Below, one piece after another: positions 1 to 10,023 of a stretch of DNA of 50,555 nt (its first letter is position 1; every line of letters begins with the position of its first letter). The DNA comes from Lentisphaerota bacterium (GTDB lineage: Bacteria; Verrucomicrobiota; Lentisphaeria; Victivallales; Victivallaceae). The DNA lies in assembly GCA_015061775.1 (NCBI GenBank), contig SUVY01000014.1:1-50555 (forward strand), given 5' to 3'. The position numbers and the translations under genes were made by a program. Under the pieces are notes generated by a model. The model made no database searches and was not told where the DNA came from. It saw only the letters and a program-made list of their open reading frames with translations.

Positions 1-21
1 TAAAAGTAAATAAAAAAGGTT

Positions 22-140
22 TTTCGCTTTTCTTGAAAGGGTGAGAGGGGCGCGGGGAGAGAGGGAAAACTTCTTTTCTCGCGAAAAGAAGTTTTCCCTC
101 TCTCCCCGCATCATCTCCCCATATCGGGAACAAAGCTAAA
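22..140 (+). repeat. Dispersed palindromic element, copy 1
   Basis: A perfect hairpin (arms GGGAAAACTTCTTTTC / GAAAAGAAGTTTTCCC around a 4-nt loop) sits inside longer complementary G-rich/C-rich arms. It is preceded by GCTTTTCTTGAAAGGG and followed by GCATCATCTCCCCATATCGGGAACAAAGCT. The same element recurs near 5955, 11075 and 20265, twice inverted. There is no U-tract, so it is not a classical terminator. It ends a few bases before the regulator gene at 147. The rest of 1-146 shows nothing else I recognise. Confidence 0.85.
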
Positions 141-146
141 AAAAAA

Positions 147-1202
147 ATGGGTATAAACAAGGCAGCTGCAGCAGCTGATCTGCTGAAAAAAAGAATTCAA
201 AGCGGAGTTTATGACACGGTATCTTTTCCGGGCGCTCCGGCTCTGGCGCAGGAGCTTGACATCAGCTACGTCACCATGCGTAAAGCGATGCGTATTCTGC
301 TCGATGAAAATATCGTCTGTCAGCTTGACAACGGAAGACTCTCTCCGGTCAAGCCCCGGACTCCTGCAATGAAAGTCGCTTTTATCACTCAGCCTCTTCT
401 TCCGGACGAAAACAAATGGGTCAATGCCGTCCGCACCAGCGCGGAAAAATTCGGCTGCGTTTTCCACAATGTCATCGCCGTTGACAGCTCTTCAAAAAAC
501 GTGTTCGACATCCTCAACGCCGATTATGATGTGATTTTCATGCTCTTCAACAAATGGCATCCCCTCGTTGTGGAAAAGATGTTCAAAATCAAAGAGCGCG
601 TCGTCACCGTCCACAAGAATTTTTCAGCGCACGGAATCCGCTTTTTCGAGGGATATGCTCCGGAAGTGCTGGACACCCTCTATGCCTACCTCGACAGCAG
701 AGGGTATAAAAAAATCGACTTTTTCAGTTCGTACAAAAACGACTCCTCAAGCTGGCGGTATGTCCAGTATCTCAAAGCCGCGAAAAAATATAAATTCACC
801 GGCAGCGTCTATTTCGATGTTCCGGAACAGATTCATAAATCAAGGTTCATGATTTCCTACGATTACTGTAAAGAACTTGTTTCCGCAGGAAAATTCAAAG
901 ATACCCAGGCGGTGTTTGTCTCAACTCCGAACGAAGCGCAAGCGGTTTTAAGAGTTTTTGCCGATGCTGGAATAAGAGTTCCCGAAGATATATCCATCGT
1001 CTCCATCGGAGAGCCTGAGATCGCCATGTATAATACTCCGACCATTACTGAAATCGGAACGCCAGACCTTCAGGAAAAGTCTGATGAGATATTCCGCCAC
1101 TATCTCGGAATAACTCCGCAGCCGGAAAAACTCGCGTTCAATCATCCGGTCGATTCTCTTACTCAAAGTGATGTTTTGTTTATCGGTGAAACTACCAAAT
1201 AG
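147..1202 (+). CDS. GntR-type transcriptional regulator with periplasmic-binding-protein-like effector domain
   Basis: This 351-aa protein has an N-terminal winged-helix of GntR type (about residues 5-65; [19 protein letters not shown] is the recognition region). A LacI/PBP1-like ligand domain follows (about 70-345). Such hybrids usually sense a sugar or related ligand and control nearby catabolic or secretory genes. The gene starts directly behind a palindromic element and has only a weak A-rich ribosome binding region, so the start is less certain than the rest. It is followed after 22 bp by a pseudopilin and then by a huge secreted protein on the same strand, so it probably regulates that small operon. 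The ligand is unknown. Confidence 0.85.
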   Translation: MGINKAAAAADLLKKRIQSGVYDTVSFPGAPALAQELDISYVTMRKAMRILLDENIVCQLDNGRLSPVKPRTPAMKVAFITQPLLPDENKWVNAVRTSAEKFGCVFHNVIAVDSSSKNVFDILNADYDVIFMLFNKWHPLVVEKMFKIKERVVTVHKNFSAHGIRFFEGYAPEVLDTLYAYLDSRGYKKIDFFSSYKNDSSSWRYVQYLKAAKKYKFTGSVYFDVPEQIHKSRFMISYDYCKELVSAGKFKDTQAVFVSTPNEAQAVLRVFADAGIRVPEDISIVSIGEPEIAMYNTPTITEIGTPDLQEKSDEIFRHYLGITPQPEKLAFNHPVDSLTQSDVLFIGETTK

Positions 1203-1224
1203 TCTATCTGAAGGAGAAATAAAA

Positions 1225-2034
1225 ATGACACACGCTCATCAAAACAACCGCAAGCAATTCACCCTCATCGAGCTGCTGGTCGTGATCGCGATCATCGCCA
1301 TACTCGCGGCGATCCTTATGCCCGCTCTGCAGCAGGCCCGGGAGCGTGCTTCGGCAAACTCCTGCACCAACAACCTGAAGCAATGCGGACTTGCATTTGC
1401 CCAGTACCTCGATGACAGCAATGGTTCGATGACCTGCTACTCCAGCGCAGGAGAAGGGTACAAATACCGTATCAACTGGCAGATACTCATCAGCCCGGAA
1501 GCAAAAGAGGCTCACGGCATAGTCCTCAAGATGGGCGGTAAATACATCTCAAACCCCGAAAGCACCCTCTGTCCCTCGCTCTATCCCCAGAAAATAATCC
1601 GCGGCAAAAGCGAACTCAACTCCCAGATGAGCCGCTACGGAGCTCCCGGAAAACCGGGCTGCCATCCCGGCTCAGGAGACCGTTACACCAAGAACGACCT
1701 GAAAGACCTGGTCAAAAAAACCTCCGTTGACGGCGCCAACGGCATGGTCTGGAGACAGCGGTATGTCACCCGTCCCAGCACCTACTATATGCTCGCAGAC
1801 AGCCTTAATTTGAACCGTAAATCGCAATGGTACTGGATCGATTTCGGAAGCAATATCAAAATGCACGCCCGCCACAACGGAAGAGCCTCCATATTGTGGT
1901 TTGACGGTCACGTCGATTTGAACGACCCCGGAATGGCTTATCAGAAGATGCCCGGACTGCTCAATATGCCCTCCGTAACGGTGAGCTCAATAATGTTTGA
2001 TCAGAATATGGAACCTGTAGGAGTTATAAGATGA
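1225..2034 (+). CDS. Pseudopilin-like protein with H-X9-DG C-terminal motif
   Basis: A 269-aa protein begins with a type IV prepilin/pseudopilin leader: a short basic peptide, then [20 protein letters not shown] as cleavage/methylation motif and hydrophobic helix. The residue before the Phe is Gln instead of the usual Gly. Near the C-terminus [12 protein letters not shown] fits the H-X9-DG motif of the pseudopilin-like families expanded in Planctomycetes and Lentisphaerae. The ATG at 1225 follows AAGGAG by 8 bases. The open frame extends upstream to 1168, but only inside the regulator gene. Its stop overlaps the next start (ATGA), suggesting translational coupling to the large secreted protein. 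Type-II-secretion-like export or surface assembly is inferred. Confidence 0.88.
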   Translation: MTHAHQNNRKQFTLIELLVVIAIIAILAAILMPALQQARERASANSCTNNLKQCGLAFAQYLDDSNGSMTCYSSAGEGYKYRINWQILISPEAKEAHGIVLKMGGKYISNPESTLCPSLYPQKIIRGKSELNSQMSRYGAPGKPGCHPGSGDRYTKNDLKDLVKKTSVDGANGMVWRQRYVTRPSTYYMLADSLNLNRKSQWYWIDFGSNIKMHARHNGRASILWFDGHVDLNDPGMAYQKMPGLLNMPSVTVSSIMFDQNMEPVGVIR

Positions 2035-5000
2035 AAAAGTTCTTTACAGCAACCGCCTGTGCCGCTGCCGCCCTTGCCGCGGCTGAAACAGTAAAATTTC
2101 CGCTTGAGTGGAACAGAAATTACAACACCGATACTCCCTATGAAGTGGAGATCGACCGCAGCAAGCTGTCCGAAATATCCGGAGCGTCTGCCGACTGCGG
2201 CTTCAAAATCATTGCCGTCGCCAACGGCAGGAGCACCCATATTCCGGCTGTTCTGCTCAAGGGCGAAAACGATAAACTCACCGCCCTGCGGTTCAAAGTT
2301 CCTGCCGGAACAGAAAAGCTCGAGTGCGAAGTATCCGGCAAAGGAGTTCTCTCATGTGTCAAAGAAAATCTTTTTGACGGCGTCCTCGCCAAAGAGAACC
2401 TCAAAAAGTGGCAGCTCGCTCCCAAAACTGCAATAAGCTCCACCAAAGATGGAGTGCTCCTGCGCTACAACGGTTCAGGTGTCTGCTCTGCGATGTACAC
2501 CGTCGATGTTCCGGATGGATTTGCCGGTAAACCGGTGAAGCTTGAATTCGATGTCAAATCCCACACTCCGATCCCGTGGGGAAACAACAACCGTATCGAA
2601 CAGCTCGATGCCAACGGCAAACTCATTCCTGAGGGCGCAGTCCGTCAGGAGTGGATCAGCCACATGCGTCCGCACAATGTATTGACCCGTTACCGCGAAA
2701 AAGGAAGGATCCATCCCGACGCGAAAAAACTGCGTCTCGTCATCCGTCTGAGCAGCCGCGACCCAAGAAAAAAGGTGTACGGTCTCGACGGACTTCCGCT
2801 CAAAAACCTCAAAGACACCAAAGCCGCGCTGGAAATATCCCATCTGGTGCTGAGAAGTGCGGCTGAGCTGCCCTTCCCCAAATACAATGACAGCTTTTTT
2901 GCTCCGGGAGTGAGCGGAAGAGCCGACGATTTTGCCATCCGCCTCTCGCGCGATACCCACTTCTCTCACAATACCGCTTCTCAGGCGGTCTGGGGAGATG
3001 CCTTCCAGGTCAAAGACCCCAAGCAGCTCTTCTTCCCCATCGGAGAGAGCGGAACCGTTGAATTCCACATCAAACCCGACAAATGGAAATATGCCCGCCG
3101 CAACACCGTCGTTCTCATTGACGCCTACAACGTTATCGGCACGGCTGGCAGACAATCCGTTCCCCGCCGCAACACTATTTTTGAACTCAAATACCGTCCT
3201 GTCCGGAAACTTCTCACCCTGACGCTGAAAGACGGAAAAGACCGCGTGTTCACCAAGAGCACCGTCGCAGAGATCGCCTTCGGCAAGTGGAGTCACATCG
3301 CAGCTCAATGGAGCAAAGACGGCGTCCAGATTTTCGTCAACGGCAAAAGAGTGCTCAATGACCCCGATTTCAAATTTGCTCCGCTTGATATAGCAAATAT
3401 GCAGTTCACCAACGGATATATTCCGATGCAGGTCACTCTCGGAACCACCACCCCCAAGACACGCAACGCAGGAACCTACTCTCAGGCGGCGTCTCCGGAC
3501 TTCTGCGGACTCATCGACCTGCTGCGCCACTCGGATATCGCGCGGTACAAGGGCGATTTTACTCCGCAAACGAGCTTTACCGCAGATGAAAACACCCGCG
3601 CCCTGCTCTGTTTTGACCGCTCCTTCGAGGGTGTTTCAGGCGGAGGTATCCGCCATCTCAAGGGAGCTGTCAGAGCCAAAGTCGCCATGACTGACCGCTA
3701 CCTGGAAATCAACGGCAAAAAGAAGCCCTATCTGCTGCTGAAAAATCTTCCGCACAACGATCCGGCGAAGGTATTGGACAAAGTCAATTATCCGGTGACT
3801 CCAAGCACCCGGGATTTCCATGCCGCGCGCTCAACTGAACTCAAAAAACTCACCATGACTGCCGGAAAATGTGTGGAGTTCACTCTTCCGCAGGACGTCA
3901 TTACCGATTACGTCGAAATCGTCAACACCAGCAAGACCCAAACACTGCACTCCCCTGTCGTCATCAACGACGGAGAGGTGGACACCCGCAGCTTTGCCGA
4001 TATCGCCGAAAGTCTCAAACTCGAAGGCAAATCCGACCGTCAGAAGGTCGAAGATCTCTTCCGTTTCGTGCTCGCCCGCAGCGACTACTTCATGACCCAT
4101 CAGACCTATATTCCCAACGGAAACGATTATCCCACTATCGTCGAAAATTACTCGCACACCATGCTCAACGCCTATTGCGGTTTTGAGTGCGGTCCCTTGA
4201 ACAACCTCGCATCCGCCCTCTTCACCTGCAGCGGAAAAGTTCCCTCGCGCATGATCGGAGCCTACGCCCACGCTTACGAAGGAGTCTTTTTCAACGGCAA
4301 GACCAGAGTTTATGATCTCTCTGCCCAGCAGTTCTTCCCCTCCTGGGACAACACCAACGCCGCGACTCAGGATGAGATCGACTACGAAGTCGGACTTATG
4401 GAACGCGAAGGAAAAAACCCCAACCACTTCATGCGCCTCACCACCCGCGGAGGTCAGTATGTCAACAGCGCAGCACTTCTTCCGAAAGCGGGAGTCATGG
4501 TAAAACCGCTCGAGCGTCTGCGTATATACGACGCCAACAACGGAATCCAGAACGATCTGCAATGCGACCGCAGAGTCAATTCAATTCCCCACCGCATCGA
4601 CAAGACCGAAGAGACCGGAACCATCGTTGGAAGCAACCGGATGTACCGTATCGACCGTTTCTTTCCGCATGTATCGACAGGATTCATCAACCTTGACTGC
4701 ACTCCGGCTCAGAACAGAGCTGCGTTCTGCAATGTAAAAAAACAGAGCTTCTGCTACCGCGTATCGACCAGTTTCCCCATCGTTCGCGGAACGTATTCCG
4801 CTTATGATAAAAACGGCAAGCCGGTAAAAATGACCTTCATCACCAACAAAGGAAAAAGAAAACGCTCCTTCGGGATGACTGCGGACGGAAAATATGATCT
4901 TGATTACGAAATCCGTGCCCGCCATGAGCTGCTCTTCCGCGTCGAAGCTCCCATCTCGAGCGTCGCAAAGTTTTCCGCCGAGACCCAGTTCGTCATGAAC

Positions 5001-5927
5001 CCGCGCATTTTCACCGGAAAACTCAGAAAAGGCAGCAATAAACTCTTATTCAAAGAGGTCAACAACTCTTCGGCTGAGGTGACCATCGCTTACAGAAAAT
5101 ACGTCAGGGATATCACCGTTGAAGGAGGCGTTTACTCCGGAGGCATTCCCGGTCACGAACGCCAGCTCTTCGCCGCCGAACCCGGAAAAACCCTCACGCT
5201 CTCCGTCAATGGCGCCTCGGATAAAGCCAAAATCCTGACTTTCGGAAATATCAGAGCTTCCCTCTCAAAAGGAAAACTCTCCGTCACTCCCGAAGCCGGA
5301 AATACCCGCTTTTCCGAAGTCGTCATCGATGACAACGGAGCAAAAAAGAGTCTCACTTTCATCGTCGGCAAAGGAGTGAAACTTCTCACCGCCAAAGATT
5401 TCACTCCCGGAAAAAACTCTTCTGCGGTCAAGGCGGATAATTACCGCGTTCAGGATTGTGTGATGCTCAACGACAACGGCGTCTGCACAGTAAAATTTCC
5501 CTCCATGCCCGCCGGAAAATACGCCATCTGGAACCTCAACCGCTTCGAGAGCCACATCGCCTCTGTCGGTCTTGCCAAGCGTCCGCTTATGATGCAGATA
5601 TCCGGCAGCGGAAAACCGCTCGAAGCTGGCTCGGCAATCAACCACGCCTCAGATTTTTACAAGGCTCAGTTCAACCGCCCCGGTCAGCGCGGACGCTTTA
5701 AATGGGACTTCCCCATCGACCCCGCCACAAAATACTGGGCAGCCCTTCCGCACATCGTGGAGACCAAAGAGTTCTCTGAACTCAAATTCAACTGCCGTAT
5801 TCCAAACTACAAAGGAATAGAGATCGCCGCCATCCTGATCGTTCCGGATCCCTCCACCGACCTGAGAAACGATATGGTCAAAATCCTCTGCGGCCTCAAC
5901 TGCGAACCGTTCCTGAGAGAGAAGTAA
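2031..5927 (+). CDS. Large secreted LamG and transglutaminase-like domain protein
   Basis: This 1,298-aa protein starts with a Sec signal peptide (MKKFF plus an Ala-rich core, likely cut near residue 20). A beta-rich N-terminal part follows, possibly carbohydrate binding. Residues about 335-500 read as a LamG/concanavalin-like jelly roll ([26 protein letters not shown]). Residues about 670-780 look like a papain-like transglutaminase core with Cys720, His747 (AYAHAYEG) and Asp762 (VYDLS) in the right order and spacing. The rest is beta-rich without a recognised fold. The start overlaps the pseudopilin stop by 4 bases. A cell-surface enzyme acting on glycan or protein is plausible; the substrate is unknown, and the transglutaminase call rests on the triad pattern. 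Confidence 0.8.
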   Translation: MKKFFTATACAAAALAAAETVKFPLEWNRNYNTDTPYEVEIDRSKLSEISGASADCGFKIIAVANGRSTHIPAVLLKGENDKLTALRFKVPAGTEKLECEVSGKGVLSCVKENLFDGVLAKENLKKWQLAPKTAISSTKDGVLLRYNGSGVCSAMYTVDVPDGFAGKPVKLEFDVKSHTPIPWGNNNRIEQLDANGKLIPEGAVRQEWISHMRPHNVLTRYREKGRIHPDAKKLRLVIRLSSRDPRKKVYGLDGLPLKNLKDTKAALEISHLVLRSAAELPFPKYNDSFFAPGVSGRADDFAIRLSRDTHFSHNTASQAVWGDAFQVKDPKQLFFPIGESGTVEFHIKPDKWKYARRNTVVLIDAYNVIGTAGRQSVPRRNTIFELKYRPVRKLLTLTLKDGKDRVFTKSTVAEIAFGKWSHIAAQWSKDGVQIFVNGKRVLNDPDFKFAPLDIANMQFTNGYIPMQVTLGTTTPKTRNAGTYSQAASPDFCGLIDLLRHSDIARYKGDFTPQTSFTADENTRALLCFDRSFEGVSGGGIRHLKGAVRAKVAMTDRYLEINGKKKPYLLLKNLPHNDPAKVLDKVNYPVTPSTRDFHAARSTELKKLTMTAGKCVEFTLPQDVITDYVEIVNTSKTQTLHSPVVINDGEVDTRSFADIAESLKLEGKSDRQKVEDLFRFVLARSDYFMTHQTYIPNGNDYPTIVENYSHTMLNAYCGFECGPLNNLASALFTCSGKVPSRMIGAYAHAYEGVFFNGKTRVYDLSAQQFFPSWDNTNAATQDEIDYEVGLMEREGKNPNHFMRLTTRGGQYVNSAALLPKAGVMVKPLERLRIYDANNGIQNDLQCDRRVNSIPHRIDKTEETGTIVGSNRMYRIDRFFPHVSTGFINLDCTPAQNRAAFCNVKKQSFCYRVSTSFPIVRGTYSAYDKNGKPVKMTFITNKGKRKRSFGMTADGKYDLDYEIRARHELLFRVEAPISSVAKFSAETQFVMNPRIFTGKLRKGSNKLLFKEVNNSSAEVTIAYRKYVRDITVEGGVYSGGIPGHERQLFAAEPGKTLTLSVNGASDKAKILTFGNIRASLSKGKLSVTPEAGNTRFSEVVIDDNGAKKSLTFIVGKGVKLLTAKDFTPGKNSSAVKADNYRVQDCVMLNDNGVCTVKFPSMPAGKYAIWNLNRFESHIASVGLAKRPLMMQISGSGKPLEAGSAINHASDFYKAQFNRPGQRGRFKWDFPIDPATKYWAALPHIVETKEFSELKFNCRIPNYKGIEIAAILIVPDPSTDLRNDMVKILCGLNCEPFLREK

Positions 5928-5951
5928 CGGTTTGGGTTAAGGGTGATTGTT

Positions 5952-6045
5952 CTTGGGGAAGGGAAAAACTTCTTTTCACGGGAAAAGAAGTTTTTCCCTT
6001 CCCCAAACCCCATCCCTTTTCAAGAAAAGCGGTGTACTTTGGGGA
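5952..6045 (-). repeat. Dispersed palindromic element, copy 2
   Basis: A hairpin with arms GGGAAAAACTTCTTTTC / GAAAAGAAGTTTTTCCC is followed by the reverse complement of the TTTTCTTGAAA flank. It is inverted relative to copy 1 and lacks the GCATCATCTCCCC tail. It lies just after the stop of the large secreted protein, before the convergent isomerase operon. Confidence 0.8.
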
Positions 6046-6071
6046 GCGCGGAGTTCTCTTTAGCAGTGCAT

Positions 6072-6104
6072 AAAAAAGCGCGGGAGTTTGTGCCCCTGCG
6101 CTTT
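6072..6104 (-). terminator. Rho-independent terminator of the transporter/isomerase operon
   Basis: Read on the minus strand, an AGCGC-A-GGGG stem pairs with CCC-GCGCT around a short loop and is followed by TTTTTT. It lies about 50 bases past the last gene of the leftward operon. Confidence 0.65.
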
Positions 6105-6110
6105 ATTGTT

Positions 6111-6155
6111 GTGTGTTGTTGTGTGTTGTTGTGTGTTGTTATGTATTGTGATGTA
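6111..6155 (+). repeat. Short tandem repeat GTGTGTTGTT
   Basis: Three exact copies of the decamer GTGTGTTGTT (6111-6140) are followed by degenerate GTATTGTGATGTAT. It fills the space between the terminator and the stop codon of the isomerase gene. Confidence 0.8.
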
Positions 6156-6914
6156 TCAGCTTATCAACGCTTTGAGAGAGGCAAGGTCGTCGGATGTTCC
6201 TGAAATTACATCCTCTGGTTTCTCGTACTCGAGGCAGAGACATCCTGAGTAATCAGAGTTGATTATCTCCTGCATGATTGCTTTATAATCGAGCACTCCC
6301 TCCTTTATGCGGCAGAATACTCCCTGATGGAAGCCTATCTCACTCACACTTTTAAGGTGGGTGAAACCGGTGATCTCACGGACAGCCTTCCAGGCGGAAA
6401 CCGGATCTTCTCCTCCGTAATGGATGAAGTTCGCGGCATCATAATTGAGTTTGACGTTATCAAGTCCGACTTTCTCAAAGAGCTTCAGGCAGTCTTCGCT
6501 GGTCGCCATGAGGCCTCCGTGGTTTTCGACGATGACTTCAAGTCCGCGATCAGCCGCTTTTCTTCCGAGGGAACGCAGTTTGTCTGAAACCGCTTTGAAA
6601 CTCTCAGGAGTATGCTCCCACACCTCACAGATACGCAGATATTTTGAACCGATATCGGCGATGAGTTTGATATCGTCATCGTCTCCGTCGAGCAGCATGG
6701 CGGTCTCGAGCGCAGAGACTCCGGAGGAGGCAAAGGTGTCGCGGAACAAAGAAGCATTTTTGCTTCCGCCCTTCAATGCCTGCGGAAAACCGTCGGCAGC
6801 TCCTACCATCAGAGAGAGCCGGTCTATTCCGATCTCTTTCAGAGTGCGGCAGTAATCTGGCAGCTCAAAAAAACGGAATCCCCACGGAGATGAACTGAAA
6901 TAAAATCTATCCAT
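6156..6914 (-). CDS. Sugar phosphate isomerase/epimerase family protein (TIM barrel)
   Basis: A 252-aa single-domain xylose-isomerase-like TIM barrel (AP-endonuclease-2 family). Metal-site style motifs are present: VENHGG, NYDAANFIHYGG, THLKS, KEGVLDYKAIM and a final LEYE. Members isomerise or epimerise sugars, keto-acids or inositol derivatives; the substrate cannot be read here. The start chosen is MDRFYF, 8 bases after the stop of the dehydrogenase gene and behind GGAAGAG; an in-frame ATG 21 bases upstream lies inside the preceding gene. It is the last gene of a leftward operon with a dehydrogenase and three transporters, which suggests uptake and oxidation/isomerisation of a sugar or polyol. 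Confidence 0.85.
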   Translation of the reverse strand: MDRFYFSSSPWGFRFFELPDYCRTLKEIGIDRLSLMVGAADGFPQALKGGSKNASLFRDTFASSGVSALETAMLLDGDDDDIKLIADIGSKYLRICEVWEHTPESFKAVSDKLRSLGRKAADRGLEVIVENHGGLMATSEDCLKLFEKVGLDNVKLNYDAANFIHYGGEDPVSAWKAVREITGFTHLKSVSEIGFHQGVFCRIKEGVLDYKAIMQEIINSDYSGCLCLEYEKPEDVISGTSDDLASLKALIS

Positions 6915-6922
6915 GATAACTT

Positions 6923-7954
6923 TTACTCTTCCCACTTGAAGATGAATTTAAGGTATTTGTAACGGTCAGCCTCGACTTTGGCGTAGGTCTCCGGAGCCTG
7001 TTCGACCGGAACAACTTCATCCCAGAGCTTGGCATCGAATCTGCCCTCAGAGATATATTTGAGCACCTCCCCCTTGCAGCCGGCATTGGTGGCGATGGAA
7101 CAGGTTATGGTAAGATCGCTGCAGTTCCAGCGCTGATACTCGACGATGGTTATCGGAGAGCGGTACTGTCCCTGCAGATGGACTTTTCCGCCCGGACGGA
7201 CATAGTCGGCAAGCGGACTTACCGCATCGGGATTTCCGCTGCACTCGATGACCACGTCCGCCTGATTTCCGTAGTTGGCAGATGTGACTTTTGCCATATC
7301 ATCTTTTCCGTCGAGCAGTATGCACTCATCGGCAAACTTACGGGCATAATCGAGGCGGTTGGCATTGATATCGGCGGCAAGGATGCGCTTGGCTCCATAG
7401 ATGCGCGCGAGCTGCATGGCGGATATTCCGACGCAGCCGCAGCCGACCACCATCACGGTATCTCCCGGAGTTATCCCCACCATCTTGACGCCTTTGAGCG
7501 CGACGGCTCCGAGATAGGCGACCACCGCCTCCTCATACGATACGTTGTCGGGGATCTTCACCACTTCGTCTGCCGGAAACGGAGCTGTCTTTTTGTTTTT
7601 GACCGCATATTCGGCACTGCCTCCCCAGGCGGCACAGAGTCCGGGGAAATAACGCACCTCATTCGCCATGACGCGGTCTCCGACCTTGAATGGCTCGTCG
7701 CCGTTTTTCCACGGAGCGTCCTTGCCGACATAGATGACTTCGCCGACCTCTTCGTAGCTGGGAACGAGGGGGTAGGAGAGATTTGATGAGGGAAATGCCT
7801 GCTCCTCATAGAGTGACATATCCGTTCCGAAAGATATTCCGCTGTACTTGGTCTTGACCACGATGGAGTCTTCTGTGACCTCAGGAAAACTTATCTCCCT
7901 GACCACAGCCTGATGTTTGGCTTCAAAAACGATCGATTTACCCTGCAATTTCAT
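6923..7954 (-). CDS. Medium-chain dehydrogenase/reductase lacking the usual zinc ligands
   Basis: A 343-aa MDR-superfamily oxidoreductase. The GroES-like N-terminal domain is followed by a Rossmann fold with the nucleotide motif VMVVGCGCVGISAMQLARI. The usual catalytic zinc residues are replaced: GISFGTD in place of GICGSD, and SYEEVG in place of GHE-G. This resembles the zinc-independent or BchC-like branch (GISRGTE). The start at 7954 has GGAG 9-12 bases upstream; the longer frame to 8008 lacks support. It probably oxidises a sugar or polyol derivative with NAD(P), together with the adjacent isomerase. Confidence 0.85.
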   Translation of the reverse strand: MKLQGKSIVFEAKHQAVVREISFPEVTEDSIVVKTKYSGISFGTDMSLYEEQAFPSSNLSYPLVPSYEEVGEVIYVGKDAPWKNGDEPFKVGDRVMANEVRYFPGLCAAWGGSAEYAVKNKKTAPFPADEVVKIPDNVSYEEAVVAYLGAVALKGVKMVGITPGDTVMVVGCGCVGISAMQLARIYGAKRILAADINANRLDYARKFADECILLDGKDDMAKVTSANYGNQADVVIECSGNPDAVSPLADYVRPGGKVHLQGQYRSPITIVEYQRWNCSDLTITCSIATNAGCKGEVLKYISEGRFDAKLWDEVVPVEQAPETYAKVEADRYKYLKFIFKWEE

Positions 7955-8034
7955 AGTATCTGCTCCGTATTTTCTGGTTGCATCAATAATATACACCTGC
8001 CGTATCACATTTCAAGCGCGGAAACGGCTGAACA

Positions 8035-9003
8035 TCAGGCTTTGGTGCAGAGAAAAACAAGTCCTGATATACAGCAGGCAAGTCCGGCAGTCTGGAGAGC
8101 GTTGAGCCGCTCTTTGAGGAAGAGTATTCCGGCAACGGTGAACGAGATGATACAGCTGGCAGTGATGATCGAGAAACTCATTCCGCCCATTCCGTGTTTT
8201 GCCATGGCGTTCAATCCCGGATAGAAGAGTGCATAGCCGATTATCACGTGGAAATTCTGCAATACTGCGACATATTTCCAGAGCGACGGAGAGCGCAGAT
8301 TTTCCTTTATCATCCCGCGACGCTGCGGAGTCATTTTAATAAGGTTGTAAACCGTTCCGGTAATGACTATCGCCGCAGCTTCGCAGAAGGAGCGCACTAT
8401 GCTGGGAACTCCGAACGTTTCAGGAAAGTAGCTCGGAAGAGTGGTGATGTTCTGCTGAAAAGCGCACATTCCAAGACAGATGAACGCCAGAAGTTTCCAT
8501 CGTCCTCCCCGTCCTGAGTTGTCTTTGGCGCAGCCGAAAAACACCAGCGCGGAAACGAGCAGGATGATTCCGGCGAGCCGCATCCAGGTGAGTTCAACTC
8601 CGAAAAACATTATGCTGACGATGAACGGAAAGATAAACGCCGACTGGATGATCGCCCAGATGATTCCGTTGGGGCCGCTCTGCATGGCGCGGGACATCAA
8701 AAGCAGCATGATAAAGTTGCTCAGCCCGGTATAGAAACACGAAGCGCAAGTCAGCGCGACCGCCCATGCCGGTCCCGTGGGATAAGCCGATATGCTGATG
8801 ATTATCACCAAACTCAATACCGACGCGGCAAGCGCAGCAAAAATCTGCACCAGTCCCGGGTCTATGCGTTTTTTGGGAGCATCTCCCATTATCAATCCCG
8901 GAAAACACCCGAGGCATCCGTTAAGAATGAGGGCGGATATTCCGAATGACGCGCTGTTGAAAAATTCGATCGAGCCCAGAAAATCTTTTATTGCGTTGAA
9001 CAT
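8035..9003 (-). CDS. DMT-superfamily (RhaT/EamA-like) transporter, paralogue 1
   Basis: A 322-aa protein with about ten hydrophobic segments spread along its length and a conserved centre, AMQSGPNGIIWAIIQSA, shared with the next two genes. This is the pattern of drug/metabolite transporters related to rhamnose permease. GAGGAAG precedes the ATG. It is the third of three tandem paralogues in a leftward operon and is followed by a dehydrogenase and an isomerase, so it likely carries the sugar or polyol they use, or related molecules. The substrate is not deducible. Confidence 0.82.
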   Translation of the reverse strand: MFNAIKDFLGSIEFFNSASFGISALILNGCLGCFPGLIMGDAPKKRIDPGLVQIFAALAASVLSLVIIISISAYPTGPAWAVALTCASCFYTGLSNFIMLLLMSRAMQSGPNGIIWAIIQSAFIFPFIVSIMFFGVELTWMRLAGIILLVSALVFFGCAKDNSGRGGRWKLLAFICLGMCAFQQNITTLPSYFPETFGVPSIVRSFCEAAAIVITGTVYNLIKMTPQRRGMIKENLRSPSLWKYVAVLQNFHVIIGYALFYPGLNAMAKHGMGGMSFSIITASCIISFTVAGILFLKERLNALQTAGLACCISGLVFLCTKA

Positions 9004-9019
9004 GGATTTTTTCTTCCTC

Positions 9020-9991
9020 TCATCTTGCTCCGGTGCAGATGAAGATCAAACCTGCGAGGCAGACGGCAAGCGCGGCGATCTGTATCGGCTTTATCTTCTC
9101 CTTGAGCAGCAGGACGCTGGTTATCGTGAAGGAGACTATACAGCTGCCGACCATCATGGGGTAACACATCCCTCCGAGACCGTGGTCAGCCATGACATTC
9201 ATGCCGGGATAAAAGAGGGTGTAGGCAAAAAAGAGATTGAAGAACTGCAAGCCTGCGATATATTTCCAGAGCGTGACGTTGCGCAGATTGTTTCTGATCT
9301 GCTGTTTGCGCTCAGGAGTCATCCTCACCAGGCAATACACCAATGCTGTCACCAGTATTCCTGACGAACTTGCCAATGCCCGGACGATCGCCGGAATCCC
9401 GCGGGCTTCGGGAAAGTAACTCGGAGCAGTCGTGATATTCTGCTGTACCGCGCACATGGCAAGACAGATGAACGCCTTGAGTTTCCAGTTTCCGCCCTGA
9501 GCCGCGTTATTTTTGGTCAGAGAAAAGAGAACGAGAGCTGCGAGCAGCAGGATGATTCCGAGGAGTCTCATTGAGGTCAGCTCAACGCCGAAAAAGAGTA
9601 TGCCTCCGATAAAGGGAAATACCAATGCCGACTGGATGATCGACCAGATGATTCCGTTGGGACCGGTCTGCATGGCCTGCGACATGATCTGAAGCATGAT
9701 AAAGTTGCTTGCTCCGGAGTAGGCGTAAGCGGCACAAGTCCAGAATATAACTTCAGATGATCCGGTCGGATATGCCGAACTTGCCAGCATTATGAAGGTA
9801 CTTACAGTGACCGAGACCACAGCTCCGAAAAGCTGAACCAGACCGGGCTCTATTCCGCGCTTGGGAGCGTCTCCCATGATGAAGCCGATCAGACACCAGC
9901 TCGAACCGACGACCACCATCGCCATGATTCCATAGGCGGCAGAGTTGAAAAAGGAAATTTGCGAAAGCGCACTTGAAATACTGTCAAACAT
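9020..9991 (-). CDS. DMT-superfamily (RhaT/EamA-like) transporter, paralogue 2
   Basis: A 323-aa polytopic membrane protein closely similar in length and sequence to the gene at 8035 (shared AMQTGPNGIIWSIIQSA, QQNITT-PSYFPE, LFYPG-N-MA-HG-GGM). The gap to the downstream paralogue is 16 bp, consistent with one transcript. The ribosome binding region (CCGGAAA) is weak. It is nearer to paralogue 1 than to paralogue 3, so it probably arose by the more recent of two duplications. Confidence 0.82.
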   Translation of the reverse strand: MFDSISSALSQISFFNSAAYGIMAMVVVGSSWCLIGFIMGDAPKRGIEPGLVQLFGAVVSVTVSTFIMLASSAYPTGSSEVIFWTCAAYAYSGASNFIMLQIMSQAMQTGPNGIIWSIIQSALVFPFIGGILFFGVELTSMRLLGIILLLAALVLFSLTKNNAAQGGNWKLKAFICLAMCAVQQNITTAPSYFPEARGIPAIVRALASSSGILVTALVYCLVRMTPERKQQIRNNLRNVTLWKYIAGLQFFNLFFAYTLFYPGMNVMADHGLGGMCYPMMVGSCIVSFTITSVLLLKEKIKPIQIAALAVCLAGLIFICTGAR

Positions 9992-10023
9992 GATGTTTTT
10001 TCCGGAAAATTACTGTAAAATCC

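Noticed and set aside
63-106. Palindromic elements as Rho-independent terminators
   Set aside because: The stems are flanked by C-rich sequence, not T-tracts, and occur in both orientations with long conserved flanks.
2475-3569. 364-codon frame opposite the giant secreted protein
   Set aside because: Antisense shadow produced by codon bias; the plus-strand protein has clear domains here.
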